DNA of 37,692 nt from UMGS1696 sp964463375 (GTDB taxonomy: Bacteria; Bacillota; Clostridia; Oscillospirales; CAG-272): positions 1 through 37,692 of the forward strand of contig CAYXBQ010000026.1 in NCBI GenBank assembly GCA_964463375.1. The letters run 5' to 3'. The position numbers and the translations under genes are program-made. The first letter of the stretch is position 1. Each line of letters begins with the position of its first letter. A model generated the notes under the pieces. That model worked only from the letters and a program-made list of their open reading frames with translations. It was not told the origin of the DNA and ran no database searches. Positions 7,089-15,119 of this stretch are shown piece after piece.

Positions 7089-7117
7089 ATTATAGCACAA
7101 CTGACACGTTTTGTCAA
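7089..7117 (-). promoter_or_regulatory. Promoter of the locus 1 peptide gene
   Basis: Minus strand TTGACA (7117-7112), 17-base spacer ending in TGC, TATAAT (7094-7089). The predicted mRNA start is near 7082, leaving a 5' leader of about 135 nt before the ATG at 6947. Confidence 0.85.
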
Positions 7118-7221
7118 GATAATACACCTATCATAAACTTCCATCGAAAAGCTTTGCCCCATCCCCGCAAGGCTTTTTTGTTTTCCACCGCATACATCCC
7201 CTATATTTTTCCTCCACCCCC

Positions 7222-7250
7222 TTGATTCTCCTTCTATTTCATGCTATACT
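7222..7250 (+). promoter_or_regulatory. Promoter of the GH32 operon
   Basis: TTGATT (7222-7227), 17-base spacer ending in TGC, TATACT (7245-7250). Confidence 0.75.
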
Positions 7251-7286
7251 ATACACAAATCCAATCCCCACATCGGAGGTCTTCTT

Positions 7287-8813
7287 ATGCATATCCTCTC
7301 CCCCGCTTCCCGCTATCTTTGCCTCGATATCGACAACGATGCCCCCTGCCGTAAGCTCCTCGTGCGGGACGGCGATACCCTTGTGTACGACCTGGACGTG
7401 TTCCTTGCCACCGATCCTGCCCGTGCCCAGTGCCGGATGTATGTGGATATGGCTCCCTTCTTTGGCAAAAGCCTGACCTTTACGCTGGCCTGCGATGGTG
7501 GCGAAGAACCCTATACGCCCACCTGCATCGACGTGCGGCCGGATGCCACGGACTACAGCTCCCCGCTGCGCCCCCTCTCCCACTTCACCACTCGCTACGG
7601 CTGGATCAATGACCCCAATGGGTTGGTCTATGCGGATGGCGTGTACCATATGTTCTACCAGCACAACCCCGCCGGTACCCGCTGGGGCAATATGCATTGG
7701 GGCCACGCCACCTCCCCCGATCTGGTCCATTGGACGGAGCAGGACGAAGCGCTCTACCCCGATAAAACCGGCACCATGTACTCCGGCAGTGCGGTCGCCG
7801 ATATGGACAACCTATCCGGCTTGGGTGACGGCACCCATACGCCCATTCTGCTGTACTACACGGCCGCCGGCGAAAATTCGCTTCTGTCCCATGGGCAACC
7901 CTTCACCCAGCGGCTGGCGTATTCCACCGACGGCGGCGTGACCTTCCACAAATACCCGGATGGGATGATCCCCCATATCATTGGCGGCAACCGGGACCCG
8001 AAGGTGGTTTGGGCAGAGGAGCTCTCCTGCTGGCTGTTGGCACTGTATCTGGATGGCAACGAATATGCGCTGTTCCGCTCCCCCGATCTGCTGCATTGGT
8101 CGGAGTTCCAGCGGTTGACTCTACCCATGGATGCGGAATGCCCGGACTTCTATCCGCTGACCTGTATAGAGACAAACGAACGGCTCTGGGTCTACTCCGG
8201 TGCATCGGACACGTACATCGTGGGTCGCCTGACCGAGGGTGGCTTTGTGCCGATCCAAGAGAATCTGCGGTACCAGCTTGGCGGTGCAGACAGCTATGCG
8301 GCGCAAACCTTCTTTGGTACCGACCGCCGGATCAAGATCGCCTGGGGGCGCACCGGTGGAGATGTGTTCTGCGGACAAATGCTGTTCCCTACAGAGGTAG
8401 TGCTGCACAAGGACCCGGACGGCATCTACCGCCTCGCCACCGATCCCGTAGACGAGATCGAAACCCTGTATACCGATACCGCGGAACCAGCGGCATTCGA
8501 CATTTCGCTGACCATTCCTGCCCATGCTGCGCCCATCACCGGGGATATTTTGGGGCTGCCGATCACCATCGATCCTGTGGAAAACCGCATCGTTTTGCCC
8601 GGCGGCAGAGTGATCCCACTGGCATATACGGCGAAGGAGGTCTACGACGTGCGTATGCTCGTGGACACCATCAGCTTAGAGGTGTTTGCCGACGGTGGCA
8701 GGATCTACACGGTCCAGGGTGTTCGGCTTGCTCGAACGATGCGACCTGATATGCCCGATACCGTCCGGCTACCCGGCGCAACGGTACACCGGCTGGCACC
8801 CATTTGGAACTGA
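7287..8813 (+). CDS. Glycoside hydrolase family 32 (levanase/fructosidase-type)
   Basis: A 508-residue enzyme. Residues 1-95 form an extra N-terminal beta domain like the one (DUF4980) seen in some levanases. The GH32 catalytic propeller follows: nucleophile Asp109 in WINDPNG, transition-state stabiliser Asp237 in RDP, acid/base Glu284 in ECPD. A C-terminal beta-sandwich runs from about 390, with IDTISLEVFADGG-like sequence near 460-475. GH32 enzymes release fructose from sucrose, inulin or levan. No signal peptide is visible, so it should act in the cytoplasm on short imported fructosides. CGGAGG precedes the start. No sugar transporter or regulator is adjacent; the SGNH hydrolase gene follows after 52 bases. 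Confidence 0.93.
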   Translation: MHILSPASRYLCLDIDNDAPCRKLLVRDGDTLVYDLDVFLATDPARAQCRMYVDMAPFFGKSLTFTLACDGGEEPYTPTCIDVRPDATDYSSPLRPLSHFTTRYGWINDPNGLVYADGVYHMFYQHNPAGTRWGNMHWGHATSPDLVHWTEQDEALYPDKTGTMYSGSAVADMDNLSGLGDGTHTPILLYYTAAGENSLLSHGQPFTQRLAYSTDGGVTFHKYPDGMIPHIIGGNRDPKVVWAEELSCWLLALYLDGNEYALFRSPDLLHWSEFQRLTLPMDAECPDFYPLTCIETNERLWVYSGASDTYIVGRLTEGGFVPIQENLRYQLGGADSYAAQTFFGTDRRIKIAWGRTGGDVFCGQMLFPTEVVLHKDPDGIYRLATDPVDEIETLYTDTAEPAAFDISLTIPAHAAPITGDILGLPITIDPVENRIVLPGGRVIPLAYTAKEVYDVRMLVDTISLEVFADGGRIYTVQGVRLARTMRPDMPDTVRLPGATVHRLAPIWN

Positions 8814-8815
8814 TA

Positions 8816-8838
8816 AATCTATATGGTCTATATAGATT
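8816..8838. repeat. Perfect inverted repeat between GH32 and SGNH genes
   Basis: AATCTATAT, five bases, ATATAGATT. No T run follows, so it is more likely an operator, mRNA-stability or processing hairpin than a terminator. Confidence 0.5.
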
Positions 8839-8865
8839 CCTATATATAGAAAGGATACCATCACC

Positions 8866-9975
8866 ATGAAACCCACCTACAATTTGCACGACTACATCCG
8901 TCCCCTTTGGAAAGGCGATACCGTGCTGTATGAATCCGTTATGTTCCGGGAGGACGAACACGCTGTACAGCTCACCTACCCCATCGACACGGTGCTGCAC
9001 GTGTACGCTGCGGACTTTGGTACCGAATATGTCGAAGGCACCGACTGGGCAGTGGAATACGGCTGCTTTGTGCGCTTGCCCGGCTCGACGATGCCTTATA
9101 TGCCCCTGTCGCAGTTCTATCCCGATCACCACGAGGACGGCCACGATTTTGGCTGTACCGAAGCCGGCAGACCCTACTTAGGCTTTGGCGAAGGGGACAC
9201 CATGATCAAGCACCAGGTGGTCATCTCCTACAAGCACAGCGCCAAATGGACAGGTCCGATCCCCACGGCACAGCGTGACAAGTGCGCCCGGTTCTTTGAT
9301 AAGCTGGCAAGGGGCGAGGAGGCCACCATCCTGTTCTTCGGCGACAGCATCACCACCGGTGCCAACTCCTCCGGCCGAGTGGGGATCGAGCCGCACGCAC
9401 AGACCTTCCCGGAAATGGTCACCGCTGCCATTGCGGAAAAATACGGCTACACCGTGTCCTGGGACGTACAGCCCTATGAGGACATGAAGAAGATCGACAA
9501 GGTCGGCGGCAAGGTGCTGCACTATGTGAACACCGCCGTAGGTGGCATGGACTCGAACTGGGGCTTGCAGAACGTACAGACCCACGTAAACGACTACGAC
9601 CCGGATCTGGTCATCTTAGCCTTTGGCATGAACGACGGCGGCAAGACCAAGGACCGGTACATGGCACTGACGGAGCAGACCGTGGTCTCCATGGAAGAAA
9701 ACACCCATGCGGACATCATCCTGCTCTCCACCATGCTGCCCCACTTCCGTGCCGCCGGGTTCTTCGGGCACCAGATCGAATACGAACCGGCTCTTGCCAA
9801 GCTGGCTTCCGGCAGTGACAGGATCGCCGTGGCACCCATGACCAGCCTGCACAAGCACGTGCTGTCCCGGAAGGCCTACTACCACATGACCGGCAACAAC
9901 GTGAACCATCCCAACGATTTCTTAGCACGGATGTATGCCATGGTGCTGCTGGCGACCATGGGAGTGGGGGAATGA
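8866..9975 (+). CDS. SGNH/GDSL-family hydrolase
   Basis: A 369-residue protein. Residues 1-130 look like a beta-rich domain (seen in two-domain carbohydrate esterases), then the SGNH fold: catalytic Ser161 in FFGDSITTG, the Gly block at AVGGMDSN, Asn in AFGMNDGG, and the catalytic His in NNVNHPND. Such enzymes remove acetyl or other acyl groups from carbohydrates. With no signal peptide it is probably cytoplasmic. The position behind a GH32 gene fits deacylation of imported oligosaccharides (inference). GAAAGGATACC precedes the start. Its stop overlaps the start of the next, broken, gene (ATGA at 9972-9975). Confidence 0.85.
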   Translation: MKPTYNLHDYIRPLWKGDTVLYESVMFREDEHAVQLTYPIDTVLHVYAADFGTEYVEGTDWAVEYGCFVRLPGSTMPYMPLSQFYPDHHEDGHDFGCTEAGRPYLGFGEGDTMIKHQVVISYKHSAKWTGPIPTAQRDKCARFFDKLARGEEATILFFGDSITTGANSSGRVGIEPHAQTFPEMVTAAIAEKYGYTVSWDVQPYEDMKKIDKVGGKVLHYVNTAVGGMDSNWGLQNVQTHVNDYDPDLVILAFGMNDGGKTKDRYMALTEQTVVSMEENTHADIILLSTMLPHFRAAGFFGHQIEYEPALAKLASGSDRIAVAPMTSLHKHVLSRKAYYHMTGNNVNHPNDFLARMYAMVLLATMGVGE

Positions 9976-10448
9976 TACAAAAACGCAATGCTTTTCTCGA
10001 AAATGCGGCATTTCTGCACGACCGATTTGCATTCGTCCCCTTGCTGTACGGCTCACTGGGACTATCCCTACGGTTGAACGAACCGCTTTCGGTGGACGAC
10101 ATCGACATTTTGATTCCATAATATTTTTTCACGGAAGGCTGGGAGCTGTTTTGCACCGATCTGGCGGCGGCAGGATACACCTTGGTGGATGTGCATGAGC
10201 ATACCTTTGTGCGGGACGGGATCGCCTTCTCCTATGCCGCCATCGAATCGCTATCCCCCTTTGCCGGGATCCCAGAAGAGGAGATCGAGGTGGTAACCTG
10301 CGCGGGCATAGATTTTCGCCTGTCGACATTGGAGCAGTATCGGCGTGTGTACCAAGCCTCCATGCAGGATGGGTATCGCATCCACGTGCGGCAGAAGAAG
10401 GATGGCGACAAGCTGGCACGGATCGAGCATGTACTGGGACGCAGATAA
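9972..10448 (+). pseudogene. Nucleotidyltransferase-like gene broken by a stop codon
   Basis: Reading from the ATG at 9972, which overlaps the SGNH stop codon, the frame encodes 159 codons but meets TAA at codon 50 (10119-10121), directly after SVDDIDILIP. The same frame continues with a matching second half (EGWELFC, DVHEHTFVRDG, STLEQYRRVYQAS, HVRQKKDGDKLARI). The SLRLN...DDIDIL region resembles the metal-binding Asp pair of small nucleotidyltransferase-fold proteins; the exact family and substrate are not known. A single substitution of a Gly-, Glu- or Lys-type codon would explain it. It could be a true pseudogene or a base-calling error. The downstream half has an ATG at 10182 but no strong ribosome-binding site. 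Confidence 0.75.
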
Positions 10449-10472
10449 GCAGATACAGAATGCCTTTCTTTC

Positions 10473-10509
10473 AAAAACTACGGTACCAAAATGCCGTAGT
10501 TTTGTTTTA
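10473..10509 (+). terminator. Terminator after the GH32/SGNH unit
   Basis: AAAACTACGG and CCGTAGTTTT pair around a ten-base loop, followed by GTTTT. Confidence 0.85.
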
Positions 10510-10528
10510 TCTGCCGAAAAAAAAGGAC

Positions 10529-10557
10529 TTTACATTCCTACCAAAACCGTGTATAAT
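10529..10557 (+). promoter_or_regulatory. Promoter of ddh
   Basis: TTTACA (10529-10534), 17-base spacer, TATAAT (10552-10557). Confidence 0.8.
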
Positions 10558-10599
10558 AGTACATATACGGGGATTTCCCTGAGAGAGGATGTAATATAT

Positions 10600-11580
10600 A
10601 TGAGAATTGGTATTTACGGTTACGGCAATCTGGGCAAGGGCGTAGAGCTGGCCATCCGGCAGAATCCCGATATGGAGCTGTTCGGCGTGTTCACCAGACG
10701 GGACCCTGCCACACTGCAGCTGATGACAGAGGGTGCAAAGGCCTACAGAGCAGAAGATATTGAGCAGTACAAGGACGACATCGACGTGCTGGTCATCTGC
10801 GGCGGCAGTGCTACCGACCTGCCCACCATGACCCCGGCTCTGGCTCGGCACTTCAACGTGATCGACAGCTTTGACACCCATGCGGACATCCCCACGCATT
10901 TTGCCAACGTGGACAAGGCTGCCAGAGAAGCCGGCAAGACCGCTGCCATTTCCGTAGGCTGGGACCCCGGTATGTTCTCCCTGAACCGCCTGTACGCCAG
11001 CTGCATCCTCCCCGATGGAAAGGATTACACCTTCTGGGGCAAGGGTGTCAGCCAGGGTCACTCCGATGCCATTCGCCGGATCGATGGCGTGGTGGATGCC
11101 AGACAGTACACCTGCCCGGTGGAGGCGGCTCTGGAAGCGGTGCGTTCGGGCTCCAATCCGGAACTGACCACAAGAGAAAAGCACACCAGACTGTGCTATG
11201 TGGTGGTGGAGGATGGGGCAGACAAGGCACGGATCGAGAACGAGATCAAGACCATGCCCAAGTATTTTGCCGACTACGATACCACGGTACACTTTATCTC
11301 CCAGGAAGAGTTGGATCGTGACCACAAGGGCATTCCCCACGGTGGCTTCGTGATCCGCACCGGCAAGACGGGTCTGCACGGCGAAAACAAGCACCGGATC
11401 GAGTATTCCCTCCAGCTGGACTCTAACCCGGAATTCACCGCCAGCGTACTGGTGGCCTATGCCCGAGCCATCTACCGCCTGAACCAGCGTGGCGAGATCG
11501 GCTGCAAGACCGTATTCGACATTGCTCCCGCCGATCTGTCTCTCCTGCCTATGGAAGAGCTGCTGGCCCATATGCTGTAA
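10600..11580 (+). CDS. ddh: meso-Diaminopimelate D-dehydrogenase
   Basis: A 326-residue NADP-dependent oxidoreductase. The Rossmann motif GIYGYGNLGKGVE (residues 4-16) is followed by FTRRDP after the second strand, the substrate region SFDTHADIP, SVGWDPGMFSLNRLYA and WGKGVSQGHSDAIRRI, all characteristic of Ddh. It reductively aminates L-2-amino-6-oxopimelate in one step to meso-DAP, the short branch of lysine and peptidoglycan precursor synthesis. The ATG at 10600 is used because the reading frame upstream runs back through the promoter and the preceding terminator. It is a single-gene unit between two terminators. Confidence 0.95.
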   Translation: MRIGIYGYGNLGKGVELAIRQNPDMELFGVFTRRDPATLQLMTEGAKAYRAEDIEQYKDDIDVLVICGGSATDLPTMTPALARHFNVIDSFDTHADIPTHFANVDKAAREAGKTAAISVGWDPGMFSLNRLYASCILPDGKDYTFWGKGVSQGHSDAIRRIDGVVDARQYTCPVEAALEAVRSGSNPELTTREKHTRLCYVVVEDGADKARIENEIKTMPKYFADYDTTVHFISQEELDRDHKGIPHGGFVIRTGKTGLHGENKHRIEYSLQLDSNPEFTASVLVAYARAIYRLNQRGEIGCKTVFDIAPADLSLLPMEELLAHML

Positions 11581-11604
11581 AATTGCGGTTCTGCGCATAC
11601 AAAT

Positions 11605-11640
11605 ATCCCCCATCCAAAGGTTTTTCTTCGGGTGGGGGAT
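11605..11640. terminator. Bidirectional terminator between ddh and the convergent lipoprotein operon
   Basis: ATCCCCCATCC (11605-11615) pairs with GGGTGGGGGAT (11630-11640). T-rich sequence follows on the plus strand and ATATTTG on the minus strand. Confidence 0.7.
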
Positions 11641-11644
11641 CTCT

Positions 11645-12304
11645 TTATGGTTTGCAGTTTTTGCAGGGGTCGTAGCCCTGTGCGATGGCTTCCTCTCGGG
11701 TACCGGTGAAGGCTTTGTAGTTTTTTTCCTTGATCCTCTTGACACTGGCACAGCCGGGCAGGTGGAACTTTTTGGTATTGGTGTTCAGCACATAGGTGAC
11801 CTCCTGCGGTATCTCTGGTGCAGGCTCTGTCTCCGGCTCCGTCTCCACGACAACCGATGCAGGCTCCGGTACCGGTTCGGTCTCCGGTGTAGTTTCCGGC
11901 ATGGGTTCGGTTTCTACGATCGGCGTAGTTTCCGGCTCCGTTTCTATGACCACCGGCTCCGGTTTTGTTTCTATGACAGGCTCCGTCTCCACGACAACCG
12001 GTACAGGCTCGGTTTCTATGACCGGTGTGGTTTCCGTTTCCGTGACAGGCTCTGTTTCCAGCACCACAACAGGCTGCTCCGGCTCTACCATGGGCAGGGT
12101 CTCCGGCGTATTCTCCGTCTCCGGCACAGCTTCGGTTTCCGGGAGCGATTCTGGGATGGCTATCGATCCCGTTTCCACTGCCGCCGCTTGTGCCACGGTA
12201 TCGCCGCTTGCCGCATACCGGTCGTCGAAGGTCTCGTCAGCGGCATTGGCACAGCCGCAAAGCAGCAGTCCGGCGAAAATCGCTGCATACAGACGCTTTT
12301 TCAT
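11645..12304 (-). CDS. Lipoprotein with ETEP repeats and Ada-type metal-binding C-terminus
   Basis: A 219-residue exported protein. Residues 1-18 are a lipoprotein signal (GLLLCGC, acylated Cys 16 or 18). Residues about 50-165 are low-complexity Glu/Thr/Pro/Val with many ETEP units, likely an extended surface stalk. The C-terminal 50 residues (NTKKFHLPGC...GYDPCKNCKP) match the small zinc-binding module resembling the N-terminal domain of Ada that is common at the end of Clostridial surface proteins; Cys in HLPGC and the CKNC pair are the likely ligands. It is the last gene of the rbfA-nrnA-truB unit, starting 12 bases after truB. Function unknown. Confidence 0.8.
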   Translation of the reverse strand: MKKRLYAAIFAGLLLCGCANAADETFDDRYAASGDTVAQAAAVETGSIAIPESLPETEAVPETENTPETLPMVEPEQPVVVLETEPVTETETTPVIETEPVPVVVETEPVIETKPEPVVIETEPETTPIVETEPMPETTPETEPVPEPASVVVETEPETEPAPEIPQEVTYVLNTNTKKFHLPGCASVKRIKEKNYKAFTGTREEAIAQGYDPCKNCKP

Positions 12305-12316
12305 CGGTCATCCCTC

Positions 12317-13249
12317 TTACAGCACGAACAGCTTCTCCGGCCGCACGACCTTTTCACCGTCCATCACATTCCCTTTGCCCAGAGCGAAAAACGTGTCTCT
12401 GTGGTACAGTCGGATCAGCTGCCCCGGTTCCAGATCCACGTGGATGCGCTTCTGGTACAGCTCCGTGCCGCCACGAACCAGCTTGGCATAAAAGTCCGAT
12501 ACGTGAACCTCCGGCAGCTCGGTGAACAGCGTCTCCACCGGTCGGGGCAGCTTTAGCCGTTCTTCGTAGGTCATCTCGTTCAGTTGGTCGATGGTGTAGG
12601 CTTCGTCTATCGTGTAGTTGCCGGTGCGGACACGGGTCAGGGCACTCATGACGGCACCGCAGCCCAGTGCCTTGCCAATATCGGCACACAGGGTCCGGAT
12701 GTATGTCCCCTTGGAGCAGCTCACGTCCAGGCGATATTTCCGCACCGTACCGTCCTCCGCAGGCAGTGGCTCGCAGGTCAGCGAAAGGATCTCCACCATG
12801 CGGCTCTCCCGCTCCACCTCCACGCCCTCTCTCGCCAGATCCACCAGCTTGCGTCCCCCTACCTTCAGGGCAGAATACATAGGCGGCACCTGGGCGATCC
12901 TGCCGGTAAAGCGGGCGCAGGTCTCCAGGACCGTCTCCGGTGTGGGCAGCGCGCCTTCGCAGCGGGTGAGCACCGTGCCGGTACTGTCTTCGGTATCGGT
13001 GGTGTAGCCCAGCTCCATTTCGGCGATATAGCGTTTGTCCTCTGCCATGATGTAGTCGGAGGCCTTCACCGCCCGGCCGATCAGCACCGGCAGCACCCCG
13101 GTAGCCATGGGATCCAGCGTGCCGGTATGCCCCACCTGGGTGGTCTGGTACAGTCGCCGGCACATGGATATGATATTGTGGGAGGTGCATCCGGCGTGTT
13201 TATGCACGATCAGGATCCCGGACACCTCCGCCGGTCTGGATTTTGACAC
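12317..13249 (-). CDS. truB: tRNA pseudouridine(55) synthase
   Basis: A 310-residue protein from the chosen GTG start. It converts U55 of the tRNA T-loop to pseudouridine. Catalytic Asp lies in GHTGTLDPMATGVLP; other family motifs are KRYIAEMELGYTTDTED, QVPPMYSALKVGG, and the CSKGTYIRTL active-site loop. The first motif reads ILIVHKHAGCTSH where the family normally has a DKP-type sequence. GAGGA lies ten bases before the GTG at 13249; an alternative GTG at 13312 adds 21 residues but has no ribosome-binding site. It is located 3' of rbfA and nrnA, a classic order. The C-terminal PUA-like end is present. Confidence 0.92.
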   Translation of the reverse strand: MSKSRPAEVSGILIVHKHAGCTSHNIISMCRRLYQTTQVGHTGTLDPMATGVLPVLIGRAVKASDYIMAEDKRYIAEMELGYTTDTEDSTGTVLTRCEGALPTPETVLETCARFTGRIAQVPPMYSALKVGGRKLVDLAREGVEVERESRMVEILSLTCEPLPAEDGTVRKYRLDVSCSKGTYIRTLCADIGKALGCGAVMSALTRVRTGNYTIDEAYTIDQLNEMTYEERLKLPRPVETLFTELPEVHVSDFYAKLVRGGTELYQKRIHVDLEPGQLIRLYHRDTFFALGKGNVMDGEKVVRPEKLFVL

Positions 13250-13333
13250 AGTCTTCTGTTCCTCGTTTTGTTGATTTTTGGTATGGCAAGGGCAAATCTG
13301 CAAAAGGTCCACAAATACCCACGCCTATATTTC

Positions 13334-14410
13334 TTACTTTTCCTTATACGCCCGCACGGCTTCGCAAAAGGCACCTACGACCATATTTTCGGCGTCTTCC
13401 ATGGAATCGGCTTCGATGGTGCAGCCGGCCGCACGCACGTGACCACCACCGCCAAAGGATGCACATACCGCCGACACGTCGCATTCCACATTGGCACGGG
13501 AGGACACCTTATAGGCACGGGGATCGGCGGCAGTTTGTCGGATGGACAGACCCACCAGTACCCCTTCTACCCCACGGGGCGTATCTACCACATTGCCGAT
13601 CTCCTCTTCGGTCAGACCGGCATCGGCCAGCATCTGCTGGGTGAAGGTCACCACGCCCAAAGAGCCGTCCTCGTAAAAGTGCAGATTCTGGATGGCAAGC
13701 ATCTGTGCGGTCAGCTCCTTCAGGGTACGCTGACCAAACAGGCTCCGGCACACGTCTGCGGTATCCATACCACCATCGCCTGCGGTGTTTATGATGTTCA
13801 CCAGATCTGCGGCGATCAGGTGGGTCTTGGGCGTGGTATTGGAGAACTTGAAGCTGCCGGTGTCGGATACCATGGCGGCATAGATCCGGCGTGCGGCATC
13901 GGGCAGGCTCTCGAACACCTGTCTGCCAGCCAACGTGGCGTACACATCGTACAAAATTTCCCCGGTGGCAGAGGCGGTCTCGTCCAGCAGATAGGGGGCA
14001 AAGCGAGTGCCTACGCCGTGGTGGTCGATCATGAAATCCACCTGTTCACTGAGGCAGGACAGCTCACCCAGCTGCATGGGAGACGCCACATCCACGGAGC
14101 AGATCACGTCATATCCGTCCAGTGCCTCGGACAGAGACATCCCTTCCATGGCAAGGTGCATATCGTCCTGATCGGTCATGAGAAACTGGAGCCGCCGGGG
14201 CAGCTCGCTGGGACAGACGCAATGGGCCGTCCCGCCGACCGCTTCCACCATGCGCTTCAGGGCAAAGGCCGACCCGATACAGTCCCCATCGGGATTGACG
14301 TGGGTCAGGATGAGCATCCGGGGGCATTCCTCCAAAATGTCGCAGATCTCCTCCACGGAGATGGTGGGAAAAGCTTCTTCTGCCGCCGGGGTACAGGGCT
14401 GGTCAATCAT
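13334..14410 (-). CDS. nrnA: DHH/DHHA1 phosphoesterase, NrnA-type
   Basis: A 358-residue protein that degrades very short RNA and, in many species, dephosphorylates pAp. The DHH domain has THVNPDGDCIGS (metal-binding DxD), SVDVASP, and the namesake MIDHHGVGTRF. The DHHA1 domain ends with SFGGGGHVRAAGC, the substrate-binding glycine loop. The ATG at 14410 follows GAGGAGG and overlaps the end of rbfA by eight bases, so translation is coupled. It sits between rbfA and truB, the standard Bacillota arrangement. Confidence 0.94.
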   Translation of the reverse strand: MIDQPCTPAAEEAFPTISVEEICDILEECPRMLILTHVNPDGDCIGSAFALKRMVEAVGGTAHCVCPSELPRRLQFLMTDQDDMHLAMEGMSLSEALDGYDVICSVDVASPMQLGELSCLSEQVDFMIDHHGVGTRFAPYLLDETASATGEILYDVYATLAGRQVFESLPDAARRIYAAMVSDTGSFKFSNTTPKTHLIAADLVNIINTAGDGGMDTADVCRSLFGQRTLKELTAQMLAIQNLHFYEDGSLGVVTFTQQMLADAGLTEEEIGNVVDTPRGVEGVLVGLSIRQTAADPRAYKVSSRANVECDVSAVCASFGGGGHVRAAGCTIEADSMEDAENMVVGAFCEAVRAYKEK

Positions 14411-14810
14411 CGTCTTCGACCTCCTCTGCGGCATCGTTTGCGGTCTCGGCAGCCGGCTTATCCATTTCCAGGGTCTTCAAAATGGCAGCGATCTCGGCAC
14501 CGTGCTTGGCACCGTCGTCCCGGACAAAGGAAAGCTCCGGTGTGATGCGCAGGTTCAGGCGGCTGGCAAGCTGGCTGCGGATAAAGGAGGACACGGAGCG
14601 CAGACCTTTTTTCAGCTCCTTTTCCTCTTCGGCAGAGAACTCACCATATATGGAGTAATAGATCTTGGCAAATTTTAAGTCAGCAGTCACATCGCTACCG
14701 GTGATGGTCATCAGGGTCCCGGCCACTCTGGGGTCTTTCACATCCCGCAGGATCGCAGAGACCTCTTCGGTCACGGATTCATTGATCCGGTTTCGTCTGT
14801 ATTTCGGCAT
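14403..14810 (-). CDS. rbfA: Ribosome-binding factor A
   Basis: A 135-residue protein with the RbfA KH-like fold: RRNRINESVTEEVSAIL at the start, KDPRVAG, the AKIYYSIYG strand, and LNLRITPELSFVRDDGAKHG at the end of the fold. It assists late maturation of the 30S subunit. The C-terminal 20 residues are an acidic tail. It is the first gene of the operon, under the promoter at 14845-14873. A GAAGAGG site precedes the start. Confidence 0.94.
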   Translation of the reverse strand: MPKYRRNRINESVTEEVSAILRDVKDPRVAGTLMTITGSDVTADLKFAKIYYSIYGEFSAEEEKELKKGLRSVSSFIRSQLASRLNLRITPELSFVRDDGAKHGAEIAAILKTLEMDKPAAETANDAAEEVEDDD

Positions 14811-14844
14811 TCTGGTTTCCTCTTCACAAAAACTTTAGTATTTT

Positions 14845-14873
14845 ATTATACCATATTCTTGTGCTGTATGCAA
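14845..14873 (-). promoter_or_regulatory. Promoter of the rbfA-nrnA-truB operon
   Basis: Minus strand TTGCAT (14873-14868), 17-base spacer ending in TGG, TATAAT (14850-14845). Confidence 0.8.
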
Positions 14874-14936
14874 GGGGAATCCCGGAAATAATTCCGTGCG
14901 AAAAAAAAGAAGTCGTATTTAGTTTTGGAAAAAGCC

Positions 14937-14965
14937 TTGACAGACGTGGGGATTTGGTGTATAAT
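14937..14965 (+). promoter_or_regulatory. Promoter of the small RNA in locus 2
   Basis: TTGACA (14937-14942), 17-base spacer, TATAAT (14960-14965). Confidence 0.85.
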
Positions 14966-14971
14966 AAAACT

Positions 14972-15119
14972 AGGGATGCGAAACACACCCCTGGTTGGGG
15001 AGACCGACAAGACGGCCACCTCGATACATGTACTTATACCGGAAATACGTCATCGAAGCTGGTTACTTCGACGACGACCCAGTGAGCCACATCTGGTTGC
15101 GCAGACGGCTCACTTTTTG
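14972..15119 (+). ncRNA. Candidate antisense small RNA, locus 2
   Basis: A predicted transcript of about 148 nt. It contains a CCCC/GGGG hairpin (about 14988-15000), then GACAAGACGGCCACC (15006-15020) continuing TCGATACAT, a sequence also present at the 5' end of the opposing peptide mRNA. A 10-bp hairpin GTCATCGAAG-CTGGTTA-CTTCGACGAC (15049-15075) corresponds to the GGAAG/CTTCC hairpin of locus 1 and has a similar CTNGGT loop. The terminator AGTGAGCC/GGCTCACT with TTTTTG (15081-15119) is nearly the same as in locus 1. The arrangement and spacing repeat locus 1 although most of the sequence differs. Confidence 0.7.

Noticed and set aside
11489..12556. 355-codon plus-strand frame across the lipoprotein gene
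   Set aside because: An arginine/phenylalanine-rich mirror of the ETEP repeats; the minus strand has signal peptide, lipobox and metal-binding domain.
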